Part shown: one piece after another, positions 42,701-50,093 of the stretch
How positions within the stretch are numbered: the stretch's first letter is position 1
How the letters are laid out: each line of letters begins with the position of its first letter
DNA from: Pseudomonadota bacterium
Lineage (GTDB): Bacteria; Pseudomonadota; Gammaproteobacteria; Steroidobacterales; Steroidobacteraceae
Assembly (NCBI GenBank): GCA_021792555.1
Contig: JAJYUL010000002.1
Location: forward strand, 62,001 to 126,000
DNA length: 64,000 bases
Direction: 5' to 3'
Notes under the pieces: model-generated
Databases searched by the model: none
What the model was told of the DNA's origin: nothing
What the model saw: only the letters and a program-made list of their open reading frames with translations
Translations under genes and position numbers: made by a program

Positions 42701-44187
42701 GAGGCAGCTCGCTCTGGCCGCGCGGACAAGCGGCGCAGCTGCAGCCTAAAGCCCGGCTTCTCCACCGACACCTGGGCGAGATCCCGACGCGAGGTCAGCT
42801 TGCGGATCAGTTCCATCACCGGAGGGCTCGAGGGGTCGTAGCGGCGCGGCGCCGGGCCCGCCGCGACCATCGCGTCGACCTGGGTCTGCGGCATGGTCGC
42901 GCGCAGCAGAAACTCCTCATCCGACAGGCCCCGGCCGAGCTTGCGGCGCAACTCTTCGATGGGCGCCATCGGCGGCTCCGCCTCGAGCTCACGCGTGCGC
43001 GGCAGCGAGGCGATGCGCTCCATCACCTTCGGCTCGATCGCAACGGTGGGCTTGCCGAAGCGGCCGATCGCATAGCGGATGAGCTCATCGGGCACGACCG
43101 AGTATCGCTCGCGGCTCGTGACGTTCATCACCGCCTGGGTCAGCAGGATCTGCGAGAAGGGCGTCATGACGATGGGCCAGCCGAGTTCCTGGCGCACGCG
43201 TCCGAGCTCCTCGATCACCGCGCCCTCGAGGTGCGAGATGCGGCTCTCTTTGAGGTGGCGGCGCATGGTGCCGACCATGCCGCCGGGAAGCTGATGATGC
43301 TGGTAGCCGGCATCGAAGCCCTGCGGGCTTCCGCTCGGCAACCCTTCGGCCTCGGCCAGCCGCGTGAAGTAGCGCTCCACCTCGGCCAGCGCTTCGGTGT
43401 CGATGTCGACGGTATGGCCGAGCGTGCGCAGGTTCGCCACCACGCGCCCGGCGGGAGGATTGGAGATGCCGTCGGCCGCGGCGCCCGAAGCGCACTGCAG
43501 CGCGCTCACCCCCAGGTCGGGAGCCTCCAGGTAGGTATGCTCGGCGAGCCCGATCGTGCAGTGCGAGTGCAGCTCGAGCGGCTTGGCACCGATCCCGGCC
43601 TTGATCGCCGCAATCAGCGTCGCGGCGCGCTTCGGGCTGAGCAGACCGCCCGGATCCTTGATGTACAGCGCATCGATGTCCGCGCAGGCCGCGAGCCTGC
43701 GGGCACGCTCGGCGTAATACGCATCGTCGTGGATCGGGCTGATGGTGAACACGAGCGCCGCGATGACATACTCTCCGCCGCCCTGCTTGACCATGCGGGC
43801 GCAGGCAATGTTCGCCTCGACGTCGTTCATCGGGTCGGCCAGACAGAAGCGGCGGATGCCGTTGCGCGCGAGGGTGCGGAAGGCGAGCGCCATGAACTCC
43901 GGACTCGCCGTCTCCCATGAGATGAACCGGAAGCCGGTCGACATGAACTGCAGCGGGGTGCGCGGGGTGGCCGCGGCCGTCAGCCGGATGCGCTCCCACG
44001 GATCCTCGCGCTTGTAGCGCACCGCCACGCCCATGTGGGTGGAGGTCGTGAAGTCGATCGCCTTGAAGCCGACCCTGTCCATGACAGGCGCGATGCTGAG
44101 CGTCCTGGCGGTGTCGATGCCGAGTGCGGCCCAGACACACTGGTTGCCGTCCCGCAGCGACGTCTCGACGAGTTGGATTTCAGCCAA
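42697..44187 (-). CDS. Biotin-dependent carboxyltransferase subunit, pyruvate-carboxylase-B-like
   Basis: A 496-residue TIM-barrel carboxyltransferase related to the pyruvate carboxylase/oxaloacetate decarboxylase/transcarboxylase 5S group. Metal-site residues are seen: Asp13 (SLRDGNQ), Lys177 (YIKDPGGLL; the family's carbamylated lysine) and His207/His209 (LELHSHCTIG). Pyruvate enzymes normally read HTHDT and KDMAG here, so Cys210 and Pro-Gly are departures that suggest another acceptor, here probably a phosphorylated 4-hydroxyacetophenone. No biotin domain is attached; that is a separate protein. The start is a TTG at 44187 with GGAGG six bases upstream, overlapping the biotin carboxylase end by 8 bases. 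Confidence 0.88.
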   Translation of the reverse strand: MAEIQLVETSLRDGNQCVWAALGIDTARTLSIAPVMDRVGFKAIDFTTSTHMGVAVRYKREDPWERIRLTAAATPRTPLQFMSTGFRFISWETASPEFMALAFRTLARNGIRRFCLADPMNDVEANIACARMVKQGGGEYVIAALVFTISPIHDDAYYAERARRLAACADIDALYIKDPGGLLSPKRAATLIAAIKAGIGAKPLELHSHCTIGLAEHTYLEAPDLGVSALQCASGAAADGISNPPAGRVVANLRTLGHTVDIDTEALAEVERYFTRLAEAEGLPSGSPQGFDAGYQHHQLPGGMVGTMRRHLKESRISHLEGAVIEELGRVRQELGWPIVMTPFSQILLTQAVMNVTSRERYSVVPDELIRYAIGRFGKPTVAIEPKVMERIASLPRTRELEAEPPMAPIEELRRKLGRGLSDEEFLLRATMPQTQVDAMVAAGPAPRRYDPSSPPVMELIRKLTSRRDLAQVSVEKPGFRLQLRRLSARPERAAS

Positions 44188-45553
44188 AGCGAGCCTCCAC
44201 GGACATCGGCGCCTGCTCGAGCAGGCGCGCCAGGAAACCGGTGTCGACTCCACCGGCCTGAAACTCCCGGTTCGCGAGCACTGTCGAGTGGAACGCCAGG
44301 TTGGTGGTCATCCCGCCGATGCGGGTCGAGGCGATGGCCTGCCACATCCGCTCGAGCGCCTCCTCGCGGTTTGCGCCATGAGCGATGATCTTGGCCATCA
44401 GGGAGTCGTAGAACGGCGGAATCCTCGCCCCCGCCTCGATGTGCGTATCGACACGGATCCCCTCTCCCGCGGGCCAGCGGACCGCTCGGGCGAGTCCCGG
44501 GCTCGGCTGGAAGTCGCGCGCCGGGTCCTCTGCATTCACGCGGCACTCGATCGCATGGCCGCGCCAGGTGACCTCGGATTGACCGATGCGCAACCCCTCG
44601 CCGGCGGCAACGGCGATCTGCTCGGCCACCAGATCGATGCCGGTGACCGCCTCGGTCACCGGGTGTTCGACTTGGATCCGGGCGTTCATCTCGAGGAAAT
44701 AGAAGGCATCGCGCTCGAGGTCGACTAGGAACTCGACCGTTCCGGCGCCCCGGTACGCCATGCCCGCCGCGAACCGCACCGCCGCCTCGTGCAGGCGCTC
44801 GCGCAGCGGCTCCGGCAGCCTCGGTGCGGGCGTCTCCTCGATGAGCTTCTGATAGCGCCGCTGAACTGAGCAGTCCCTTTCCCCGAGATGAATGACGCGT
44901 CCGAGGCCGTCACCGAGAACTTGCACCTCGACGTGCCGCCCCCGCGTCACGAAGCGCTCGATGTACACGCGCGCATCGCCAAAAGCCGCGCCCGCTTCGG
45001 ACTCGGCCAGCTGCATGGCATGCGGCAGATCCTCTGCGCGCTCGACACGCTTCATGCCCCGGCCGCCGCCGCCGCCGACTGCCTTGACCAGCAGCGGAAA
45101 GCCGATCCGGCGGGCGAGCGACACCGCTTCCTCCACAGACCCGACTGCGCCTCCCGGAACCACCGGCACCTCGGCCGCCTGCGCCGCGGCGCGGGCGCGC
45201 AGCTTGTCGCCCACGGACTCGATCTGTTCGGCGGTCGGGCCGATGAAGACAACACCGTGCTCCTCGCTGGCTTTGGCGAGCGCCGCCCGTTCCGACAGAA
45301 AGCCGTAGCCGGGATGGATCGCCTCGGCCCGCACGGCAAGGGCCGCCTGCACGATCGTGCCGACCTTCAGATAGCTCTCGCTCGGCCGCGAGGGACCGAT
45401 GCACACGGTGCGGTCGGCGAGCCGCGCCGGCACCGAGTCACGATCCGCCTCGGAGGCGGCCAATACCGTCTCGATGCCCAGATACCGGCAGGTGCGGATG
45501 ATGCGCGCGGCGATCTCGCCCCGGTTGGCGATGAGGATGCGGCGGATCGTCAC
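44180..45553 (-). CDS. Biotin carboxylase subunit (AccC-like)
   Basis: A 457-residue ATP-grasp biotin carboxylase that charges the biotin of the neighbouring carrier with bicarbonate. Seen: the N-terminal RILIANRGEIAARIIRTCR, ATP loop VKAVGGGGGRGMKRV, the catalytic region LGERDCSVQRRYQKLIEE and MNARIQVEHPVTEAVTG, and RVNAEDP. It is highly similar to AccC, but its place between a carrier and a pyruvate-type carboxyltransferase marks a dedicated catabolic complex rather than acetyl-CoA carboxylase. Its start overlaps the carrier stop by 4 bases (ATGA type). Confidence 0.93.
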   Translation of the reverse strand: MTIRRILIANRGEIAARIIRTCRYLGIETVLAASEADRDSVPARLADRTVCIGPSRPSESYLKVGTIVQAALAVRAEAIHPGYGFLSERAALAKASEEHGVVFIGPTAEQIESVGDKLRARAAAQAAEVPVVPGGAVGSVEEAVSLARRIGFPLLVKAVGGGGGRGMKRVERAEDLPHAMQLAESEAGAAFGDARVYIERFVTRGRHVEVQVLGDGLGRVIHLGERDCSVQRRYQKLIEETPAPRLPEPLRERLHEAAVRFAAGMAYRGAGTVEFLVDLERDAFYFLEMNARIQVEHPVTEAVTGIDLVAEQIAVAAGEGLRIGQSEVTWRGHAIECRVNAEDPARDFQPSPGLARAVRWPAGEGIRVDTHIEAGARIPPFYDSLMAKIIAHGANREEALERMWQAIASTRIGGMTTNLAFHSTVLANREFQAGGVDTGFLARLLEQAPMSVEARFG

Positions 45554-46065
45554 GCGGAGGCCGCCTTGCTGATACGCAACAGTGTCTGGCCGTATTCGAC
45601 GAGCGCGCCGTCCTCGGCGAGGATGTCCGCTACCGTGCCGCGCACGCCGGCACGAACCGTGTTCATCAGCTTCATCACTTCGATGATGCCGATAATCGTG
45701 TCTTCCTCCACCGCCGCGCCGACTTCGACGAACGGCGGCGCGCCGGGCTTCGGGGCCCGGTAGAAGGTGCCGAGCAGAGGTGCGGTGACCTCCTGCGTGG
45801 CCGCCACGGCTTCACTCGAGGAGGCGACCTCGGGCCGGGGCGGCGGCCCGCTCGCAGGCTCGCGGTGCGAACGGGGCGTGGCCGGACTCCTCGGCTGCGG
45901 GGCGGGCGCCGATCGGGCCTCCCGCTCCGGCGGTCCGGAGGCAACCGCAGCTCCCGCGCGCCTGACACTGAGCTTCAAGCCATCGAGCTCGACCGTGAGC
46001 TCATCGAACGCCGAGTCCTCGAGCAGCCGCGTAATCTCCGCGACATCTTTCGCCGTAAGGGTCAC
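45550..46065 (-). CDS. Biotin carboxyl carrier protein (AccB-like)
   Basis: A 171-residue carrier with an N-terminal helical segment (ITRLLEDSAFDELTVELDGL), a Pro/Ala/Ser-rich flexible linker (about residues 45-90) and a C-terminal biotinyl domain. Biotin is attached to Lys132 in the motif EVMKLMN, with the usual hammer-head neighbours GTFYRAPKPGAPPF. It overlaps by 4 bases with the kinase subunit gene before it and with the biotin carboxylase gene after it, so all three are translationally coupled. Confidence 0.93.
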   Translation of the reverse strand: MTLTAKDVAEITRLLEDSAFDELTVELDGLKLSVRRAGAAVASGPPEREARSAPAPQPRSPATPRSHREPASGPPPRPEVASSSEAVAATQEVTAPLLGTFYRAPKPGAPPFVEVGAAVEEDTIIGIIEVMKLMNTVRAGVRGTVADILAEDGALVEYGQTLLRISKAASA

Positions 46066-47102
46066 CTGCGCCCTCCAAAGATGGACATGACATGGTTCAG
46101 GGGATTGCCGGCGGGGCGCGCCACCGGCTCAGCCTGCCTCGAGGACCAAACGGTCTCAGGCCGGCTCTGCAGCAGCAGCACCTCGCCGCTGGCGCGCTCG
46201 AGTGCCCACTCGATGTCCTGCGGGCAGCCGTAATGACGCTCCACGCGCCGCGCAATGCCGCGCAGCGTCTGCAGTTGCTCATCGCTCAGGCACGGCGCGC
46301 GGCGCAGTTCCTCCTCGACCGGCCGGGTCTCGATGCCGCCGCTCACCGCCGGCGCGTGCCGAATCGCCTTGTCGGAAATGTCGCGCACCGTGATGTCACC
46401 GGTGACCTTGCTCAGCACCCAGCGATCCGGTGTCACCTCCCCACCCACAACGGCCGAGCCGAGCCCCCAGGCTCCCTCGATGGTGATGACGGAGCGATCG
46501 CCCGTGGTGGGGCTGCGCGTGAACATCACCCCAGCGGTGCGGGCATCCACCATGGTCTGTACGACCACCGCCATCGCTACCGCCTGCTCCGGCAGCTTTC
46601 GTTTGCGCCGGTAGGTGACCGATTCCACCGAGTACAGACTGGCCCAGCAGCTGCGCACCTTCTGCACCGTCTGATCCAGGTCCTGAACCCACAGGTACGT
46701 GTCCTGCAGACCCGCGAAGCTGGCATCGGCCGCATCCTCGCTCGTCGCCGAGGAGCGCACGGCAAGAGCCCTGCTGTGCGATCCGCACAGCTCGGCATGG
46801 GCCGATTCGATCTCGCGCTGCACCTCGGCCGGCAGAGGCGCCTGCTCCAGACGGCTGCGCATCGCCGCGCAGCACGCGGTGACGGCGCAGAGGTCCTCGG
46901 CATCGAGGGATTCGATCTGCGCTCGCACGGGACACTCGGCCTCGATCGCCGCGAGGAAGCGCTCGAACGCCGAGGTTCTGATGATGAACCCGGGCGGAAC
47001 CGCGATGCCCGCGCCATGCAGCTCGCCGAGGCTTCCGCCTTTGCCTCCGACATGCGGTCGATCGGCAAGACCCACGTCGGCAAACCAACTGATGTAGCTC
47101 AT
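46062..47102 (-). CDS. PEP-synthase-like ATP-binding subunit of an aryl dikinase (phenylphosphate-synthase-type)
   Basis: A 346-residue ATP-grasp protein matching only the N-terminal nucleotide domain of PEP synthase/pyruvate phosphate dikinase. Seen: VGGKGGSLGELHGAGIAVP, the phosphate loop VRSSATSEDAADASFAGLQD, VQTMVDARTAGVMFTRSP and DIEWALERASGEVLLLQSRP. Such a split protein is the 40-kDa subunit of phenylphosphate synthase and of the dikinases reported for acetovanillone (AcvAB, HpeHI). It would use ATP to charge the histidine of the partner encoded just upstream (4-base gap). No CBS-domain third subunit, as in anaerobic phenol degraders, is present. Confidence 0.88.
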   Translation of the reverse strand: MSYISWFADVGLADRPHVGGKGGSLGELHGAGIAVPPGFIIRTSAFERFLAAIEAECPVRAQIESLDAEDLCAVTACCAAMRSRLEQAPLPAEVQREIESAHAELCGSHSRALAVRSSATSEDAADASFAGLQDTYLWVQDLDQTVQKVRSCWASLYSVESVTYRRKRKLPEQAVAMAVVVQTMVDARTAGVMFTRSPTTGDRSVITIEGAWGLGSAVVGGEVTPDRWVLSKVTGDITVRDISDKAIRHAPAVSGGIETRPVEEELRRAPCLSDEQLQTLRGIARRVERHYGCPQDIEWALERASGEVLLLQSRPETVWSSRQAEPVARPAGNPLNHVMSIFGGRR

Positions 47103-47106
47103 GCAG

Positions 47107-48927
47107 CTATAGCAGCGTGACGATGCCCCGGCCGCCGTCGACCCGGACGCGTTGTCCGTCCCGGATGCGCGAGGTCGCAGTCCCGGTGCCGACGACGGCC
47201 GGCAGGCCGAACTCGCGCGCGACGATCGCGGCGTGGCTCATCGAGCCGCCGATGTCGGACACCGCAGCGGCGATCTTCTGGAAGATCGGCGCCCAGGTCG
47301 GGTTGGTGACCTGACAGACCAGGATATCGCCCGCCTGCAGCCGGCCGATCTCCTCCACCGACTTCACCACGCGCGCCGTTCCCTCCACCACTCCGCTCGA
47401 GGCGGCGAAGCCGCGGATCTCGCTGCTCGCGCCCTCCTCGCCCGCCTTCAGCCAGGTGTCGAGGCTCTCGCGGGTGATGCCCCAGAGCATGACGATGGCC
47501 GGGTCGTCGATCACATCCGGCACGGGCCCGAGCGCGGGCGGCGTCTCGTGCCTGGCCCACTCCTCGATGGCCGCGCGCCGCTCGGCGATGAGCGCCGGCC
47601 AGTGCGCGGGCCCCCGCGGGGCCGAGCCGGTCGACCAGGCGTTCATCAAGTCGACGATGGCCGACTCGAGCTCGTAGTGAGTGAGGTGAAAGACATCCTC
47701 GGCGTCGGCGAAGAATCCGTGGCTCGCCAGCAGCGCGCCGAACTCGCGAATCTTGTTGAAAAAGAGGTTCGTGTACCAGTGCTCGCAGTAGAACTTGTGG
47801 CCCTCGACGTACGGGAACACGCGGTGCGCGAGCGTGATCATCTGGTCGTAGGCGGCGCGCTCCTCCTCGCTCCCGAGCAGCTCGCGGTACTCGGCGATGA
47901 GTTGGCGGCGCTCCTCCTGAAGCTTCTCGAACGGGCGCTCCAGAGTCTCCCCCGCGCGCAAGCGCGCGATGTAGCCCGGCAGGCCCGCGAACGGCATGGA
48001 CAGGTCATCGTTCCAGGAGCGGTGGTAATGGTAGAAGCCGTCCCCGACGTTGATGTTGAACCAGGGATCGCGCGAGGCGGCGAGCTCCTTCAGCCACTCC
48101 TTGCCCGGTGCGCCGCAAGCCTCCAGCGAGCGGATCACGATCTCCGCGGGCACCCCGTCGGTGAACTTGCCGTCCACGCCGAGGTCCACCGCACGGCGCG
48201 CCAGGCGCCGCAGCTCCTCGTCGGGGCGGAAGATTTCCGCCTCGATGCCCGCCACCATGCGGGCCACCGTCTGGTCCGCGATCTCCGGGAAGGCCTTCTT
48301 GCAGAAGGCGAAGAACGTGAGATAGGCGCCGTAGCCGAGCAGGAGGAACTCGAAGTGGTGGTGCCACATCCGGAAATATCCCTCGAGCGTGCGCTGGTAG
48401 GTGTCGAGCAGATAGTGGTTCGAGGCGATGCCGCGCCCTTGGTGCACGTGCTCGAGCGGCTCGAATTCCGGCAGGGCGGGCTTCGGCAGCGCCTCGGCCT
48501 CGCGGATGAGGGCGAGCATCTTGCCCTTCCACTGCCCGTAGAGCCGCTCCCAGTTCTCGTAGTAGTAGAACGCCCGCTTCTGGAACTCCTCGGTGCGGCG
48601 GGCGATCTGCTGCGGATCGGTGACGGCGTTGCCGCCGATGTACACCCGGCCGTTGATGATCCGGTGATCGATGCCGAGTGTCGTCGGCAGGCAATGCACG
48701 CGGGTATTGGCCGCCCCGAGGGCGCAATAGGCGGCCTCCGCCGTGACCATGTCGAAGCAGGACATGGGCTCGGGAAAATGCATGGAGTTGTAGAACCAGA
48801 AGCGCTCGTCGTCGCCCTTGCCGAACTGCACCGTATACGGATACGCCGCCTGCGCCCGCTCGGTACCGGCAATCACCTTCAGCGAGCTCGGCAGCGGAAA
48901 GCCTTTCGGCGCCTCTTGCCTGTTCAT
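47107..48927 (-). CDS. PEP-synthase-like phosphohistidine/substrate subunit of an aryl dikinase
   Basis: A 606-residue protein with a large N-terminal region lacking a recognised catalytic motif (FWFYNSMHFPEPMSCFDMVT, DPWFNINVGDGFYHYHRSWN), probably the phenol-binding part, and a C-terminal PEP-utilising mobile domain. The phosphorylated histidine is His565 in GGSMSHAAIVAREFGLPAVV; phenylphosphate synthase has its histidine at about the same place. It would move phosphate from the ATP-binding subunit to the phenolic hydroxyl of an acetophenone such as acetovanillone. The ATG at 48927 follows GAGGGGG by 7 bases. It is the first gene of the seven-gene operon. Confidence 0.88.
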   Translation of the reverse strand: MNRQEAPKGFPLPSSLKVIAGTERAQAAYPYTVQFGKGDDERFWFYNSMHFPEPMSCFDMVTAEAAYCALGAANTRVHCLPTTLGIDHRIINGRVYIGGNAVTDPQQIARRTEEFQKRAFYYYENWERLYGQWKGKMLALIREAEALPKPALPEFEPLEHVHQGRGIASNHYLLDTYQRTLEGYFRMWHHHFEFLLLGYGAYLTFFAFCKKAFPEIADQTVARMVAGIEAEIFRPDEELRRLARRAVDLGVDGKFTDGVPAEIVIRSLEACGAPGKEWLKELAASRDPWFNINVGDGFYHYHRSWNDDLSMPFAGLPGYIARLRAGETLERPFEKLQEERRQLIAEYRELLGSEEERAAYDQMITLAHRVFPYVEGHKFYCEHWYTNLFFNKIREFGALLASHGFFADAEDVFHLTHYELESAIVDLMNAWSTGSAPRGPAHWPALIAERRAAIEEWARHETPPALGPVPDVIDDPAIVMLWGITRESLDTWLKAGEEGASSEIRGFAASSGVVEGTARVVKSVEEIGRLQAGDILVCQVTNPTWAPIFQKIAAAVSDIGGSMSHAAIVAREFGLPAVVGTGTATSRIRDGQRVRVDGGRGIVTLL

Positions 48928-49183
48928 GTGCAAACCCCCTCACGGCACCGCGGCCCGCCGCGGATGCCTCATTGCTGCAAGGGAATCTAGCGTCGGCGCG
49001 CCGCGCGCCGCGCGGACGGGAGTGCAAGGGAATCGGCTCAGAGCGCAAGCGCGCACACCCTCGCATGCCGCGGTGCGCCGCCCTCACAACCTATTGATTA
49101 AAGTGCGCTTCCGTCTCAATGGGACCGCAATCGGCACAGGCCCGCCGGCCCCTTGCAGCGTCCCCCGACGGACTCAGGCCCGC
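48928..49183 (-). promoter_or_regulatory. Leader of the kinase/carboxylase operon with 12-bp direct repeat
   Basis: TGCAAGGGAATC occurs twice, at 48976-48987 and 49023-49034, 47 bases apart start to start and 49-107 bases upstream of the first ATG. An AT-richer patch at about 49090-49120 (minus strand TTGAGA and CAATAG-like elements) may hold the promoter. The repeat is a candidate binding site for the operon's regulator. Confidence 0.45.
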
Positions 49184-50047
49184 TCACCCGAGCTGCAGCG
49201 CCGCGATGGCGTTCTGCTTGAGGATGAGCTCGTGCACTTCGGGCTTGAACGCCGCCTCCTTGAAGTCCTTGATCCAGCGCTCGGGGCTGATCAGAGGGAA
49301 ATCCGAGCCGAAGAGCATCTTGCGCTTGAGCTGCGAGTTGGCGTACTGGACCAGCTGCGGCGGGAAGTACTTCGGCGACCAGCCCGACAGGTCGATGTAG
49401 ACGTTCGGCTTGTGCAGGCACACCGAGAGCGCCTCGTCCTGCCAGGGCCAGGAGGGATGCGCGATGATGACGGTCATGTCGGGGAAATCCGCCGCGACAT
49501 CATCGAGGTGGATGGGGTTGGAGTACTTCAGGCGCAGCCCCCCGCCGCCCGGCATGCCGGTGCCGATGCCCGAGTGCCCGCTGTGGAAGATCGCGGGCAG
49601 CTTGTGCTCGGCGATGACCTCGTAGAGCGGGTAGGCCATGCGCTCGTTGGGAAAGAATCCCTGGGTCGTGGGATGGAACTTGAACCCCTTGATGCCGTAG
49701 TCCTTGATCAGCCGGCGGGCTTCGCGCACGCCGAACTTGCCCTTGTGCGGATCGATGCTCGCAAACGCGACCATGATGTCGCTGTTGGCCTGCGCCGCCT
49801 CGGCGACCTCCTCGTTCGGGATCCGCCGGGCGCCGACCTCGCTCTCGGAGTCGACCGTGAACATCACCAGTCCGATGCGGCGCTCGCGGTAGTAGGCAAT
49901 CGTCTCGGCGATCGTCGGGCGCTTTCCCGACTTGAAGTACTTCGACGCCGCCTCCTCGTATTCCCTCCAAACCTCGTCTGCGGGCTGGCGGCAGGAGACT
50001 TCGGCGTGGGTGTGCACATCGATGGCGACCAGATCCTGTATGTTCAT
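49184..50047 (-). CDS. Amidohydrolase-2 family hydrolase, CouO-like
   Basis: A 287-residue metal-dependent amidohydrolase of the ACMSD/decarboxylase-like group. Metal residues are His12/His14 (AIDVHTHAE), the strand GIKGFKFHPTTQGF, HSGHSGIG and the aspartate in LFGSDFP. CouO of Rhodococcus jostii, an amidohydrolase of this type, was proposed to split 4-hydroxyphenyl-beta-ketoacyl-CoA to a hydroxybenzoate plus acetyl-CoA. The position after a hydratase/3-hydroxyacyl-CoA dehydrogenase gene and beside the aroylacetate-forming operon supports that role strongly, though a nonoxidative decarboxylase is an alternative. The ATG at 50047 opens directly on the metal motif. Confidence 0.85.
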   Translation of the reverse strand: MNIQDLVAIDVHTHAEVSCRQPADEVWREYEEAASKYFKSGKRPTIAETIAYYRERRIGLVMFTVDSESEVGARRIPNEEVAEAAQANSDIMVAFASIDPHKGKFGVREARRLIKDYGIKGFKFHPTTQGFFPNERMAYPLYEVIAEHKLPAIFHSGHSGIGTGMPGGGGLRLKYSNPIHLDDVAADFPDMTVIIAHPSWPWQDEALSVCLHKPNVYIDLSGWSPKYFPPQLVQYANSQLKRKMLFGSDFPLISPERWIKDFKEAAFKPEVHELILKQNAIAALQLG

Positions 50048-50093
50048 GGCGTCTCTCGCAGGCAATACGGACAGTTTCTAACCCATGCGCCCC

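Noticed and set aside
42697-46065. Housekeeping acetyl-CoA or pyruvate carboxylase
   Set aside because: The carrier and carboxylase look like AccB/AccC, but the carboxyltransferase is of pyruvate type with altered acceptor residues and all are locked in an operon with the dikinase and phosphatase.
41127-48927. Anaerobic phenol carboxylation system (phenylphosphate synthase plus carboxylase)
   Set aside because: The kinase pair fits, but no UbiD/UbiX-type phenylphosphate carboxylase subunits are present; a biotin-dependent carboxylase takes their place and the island is full of oxygenases.
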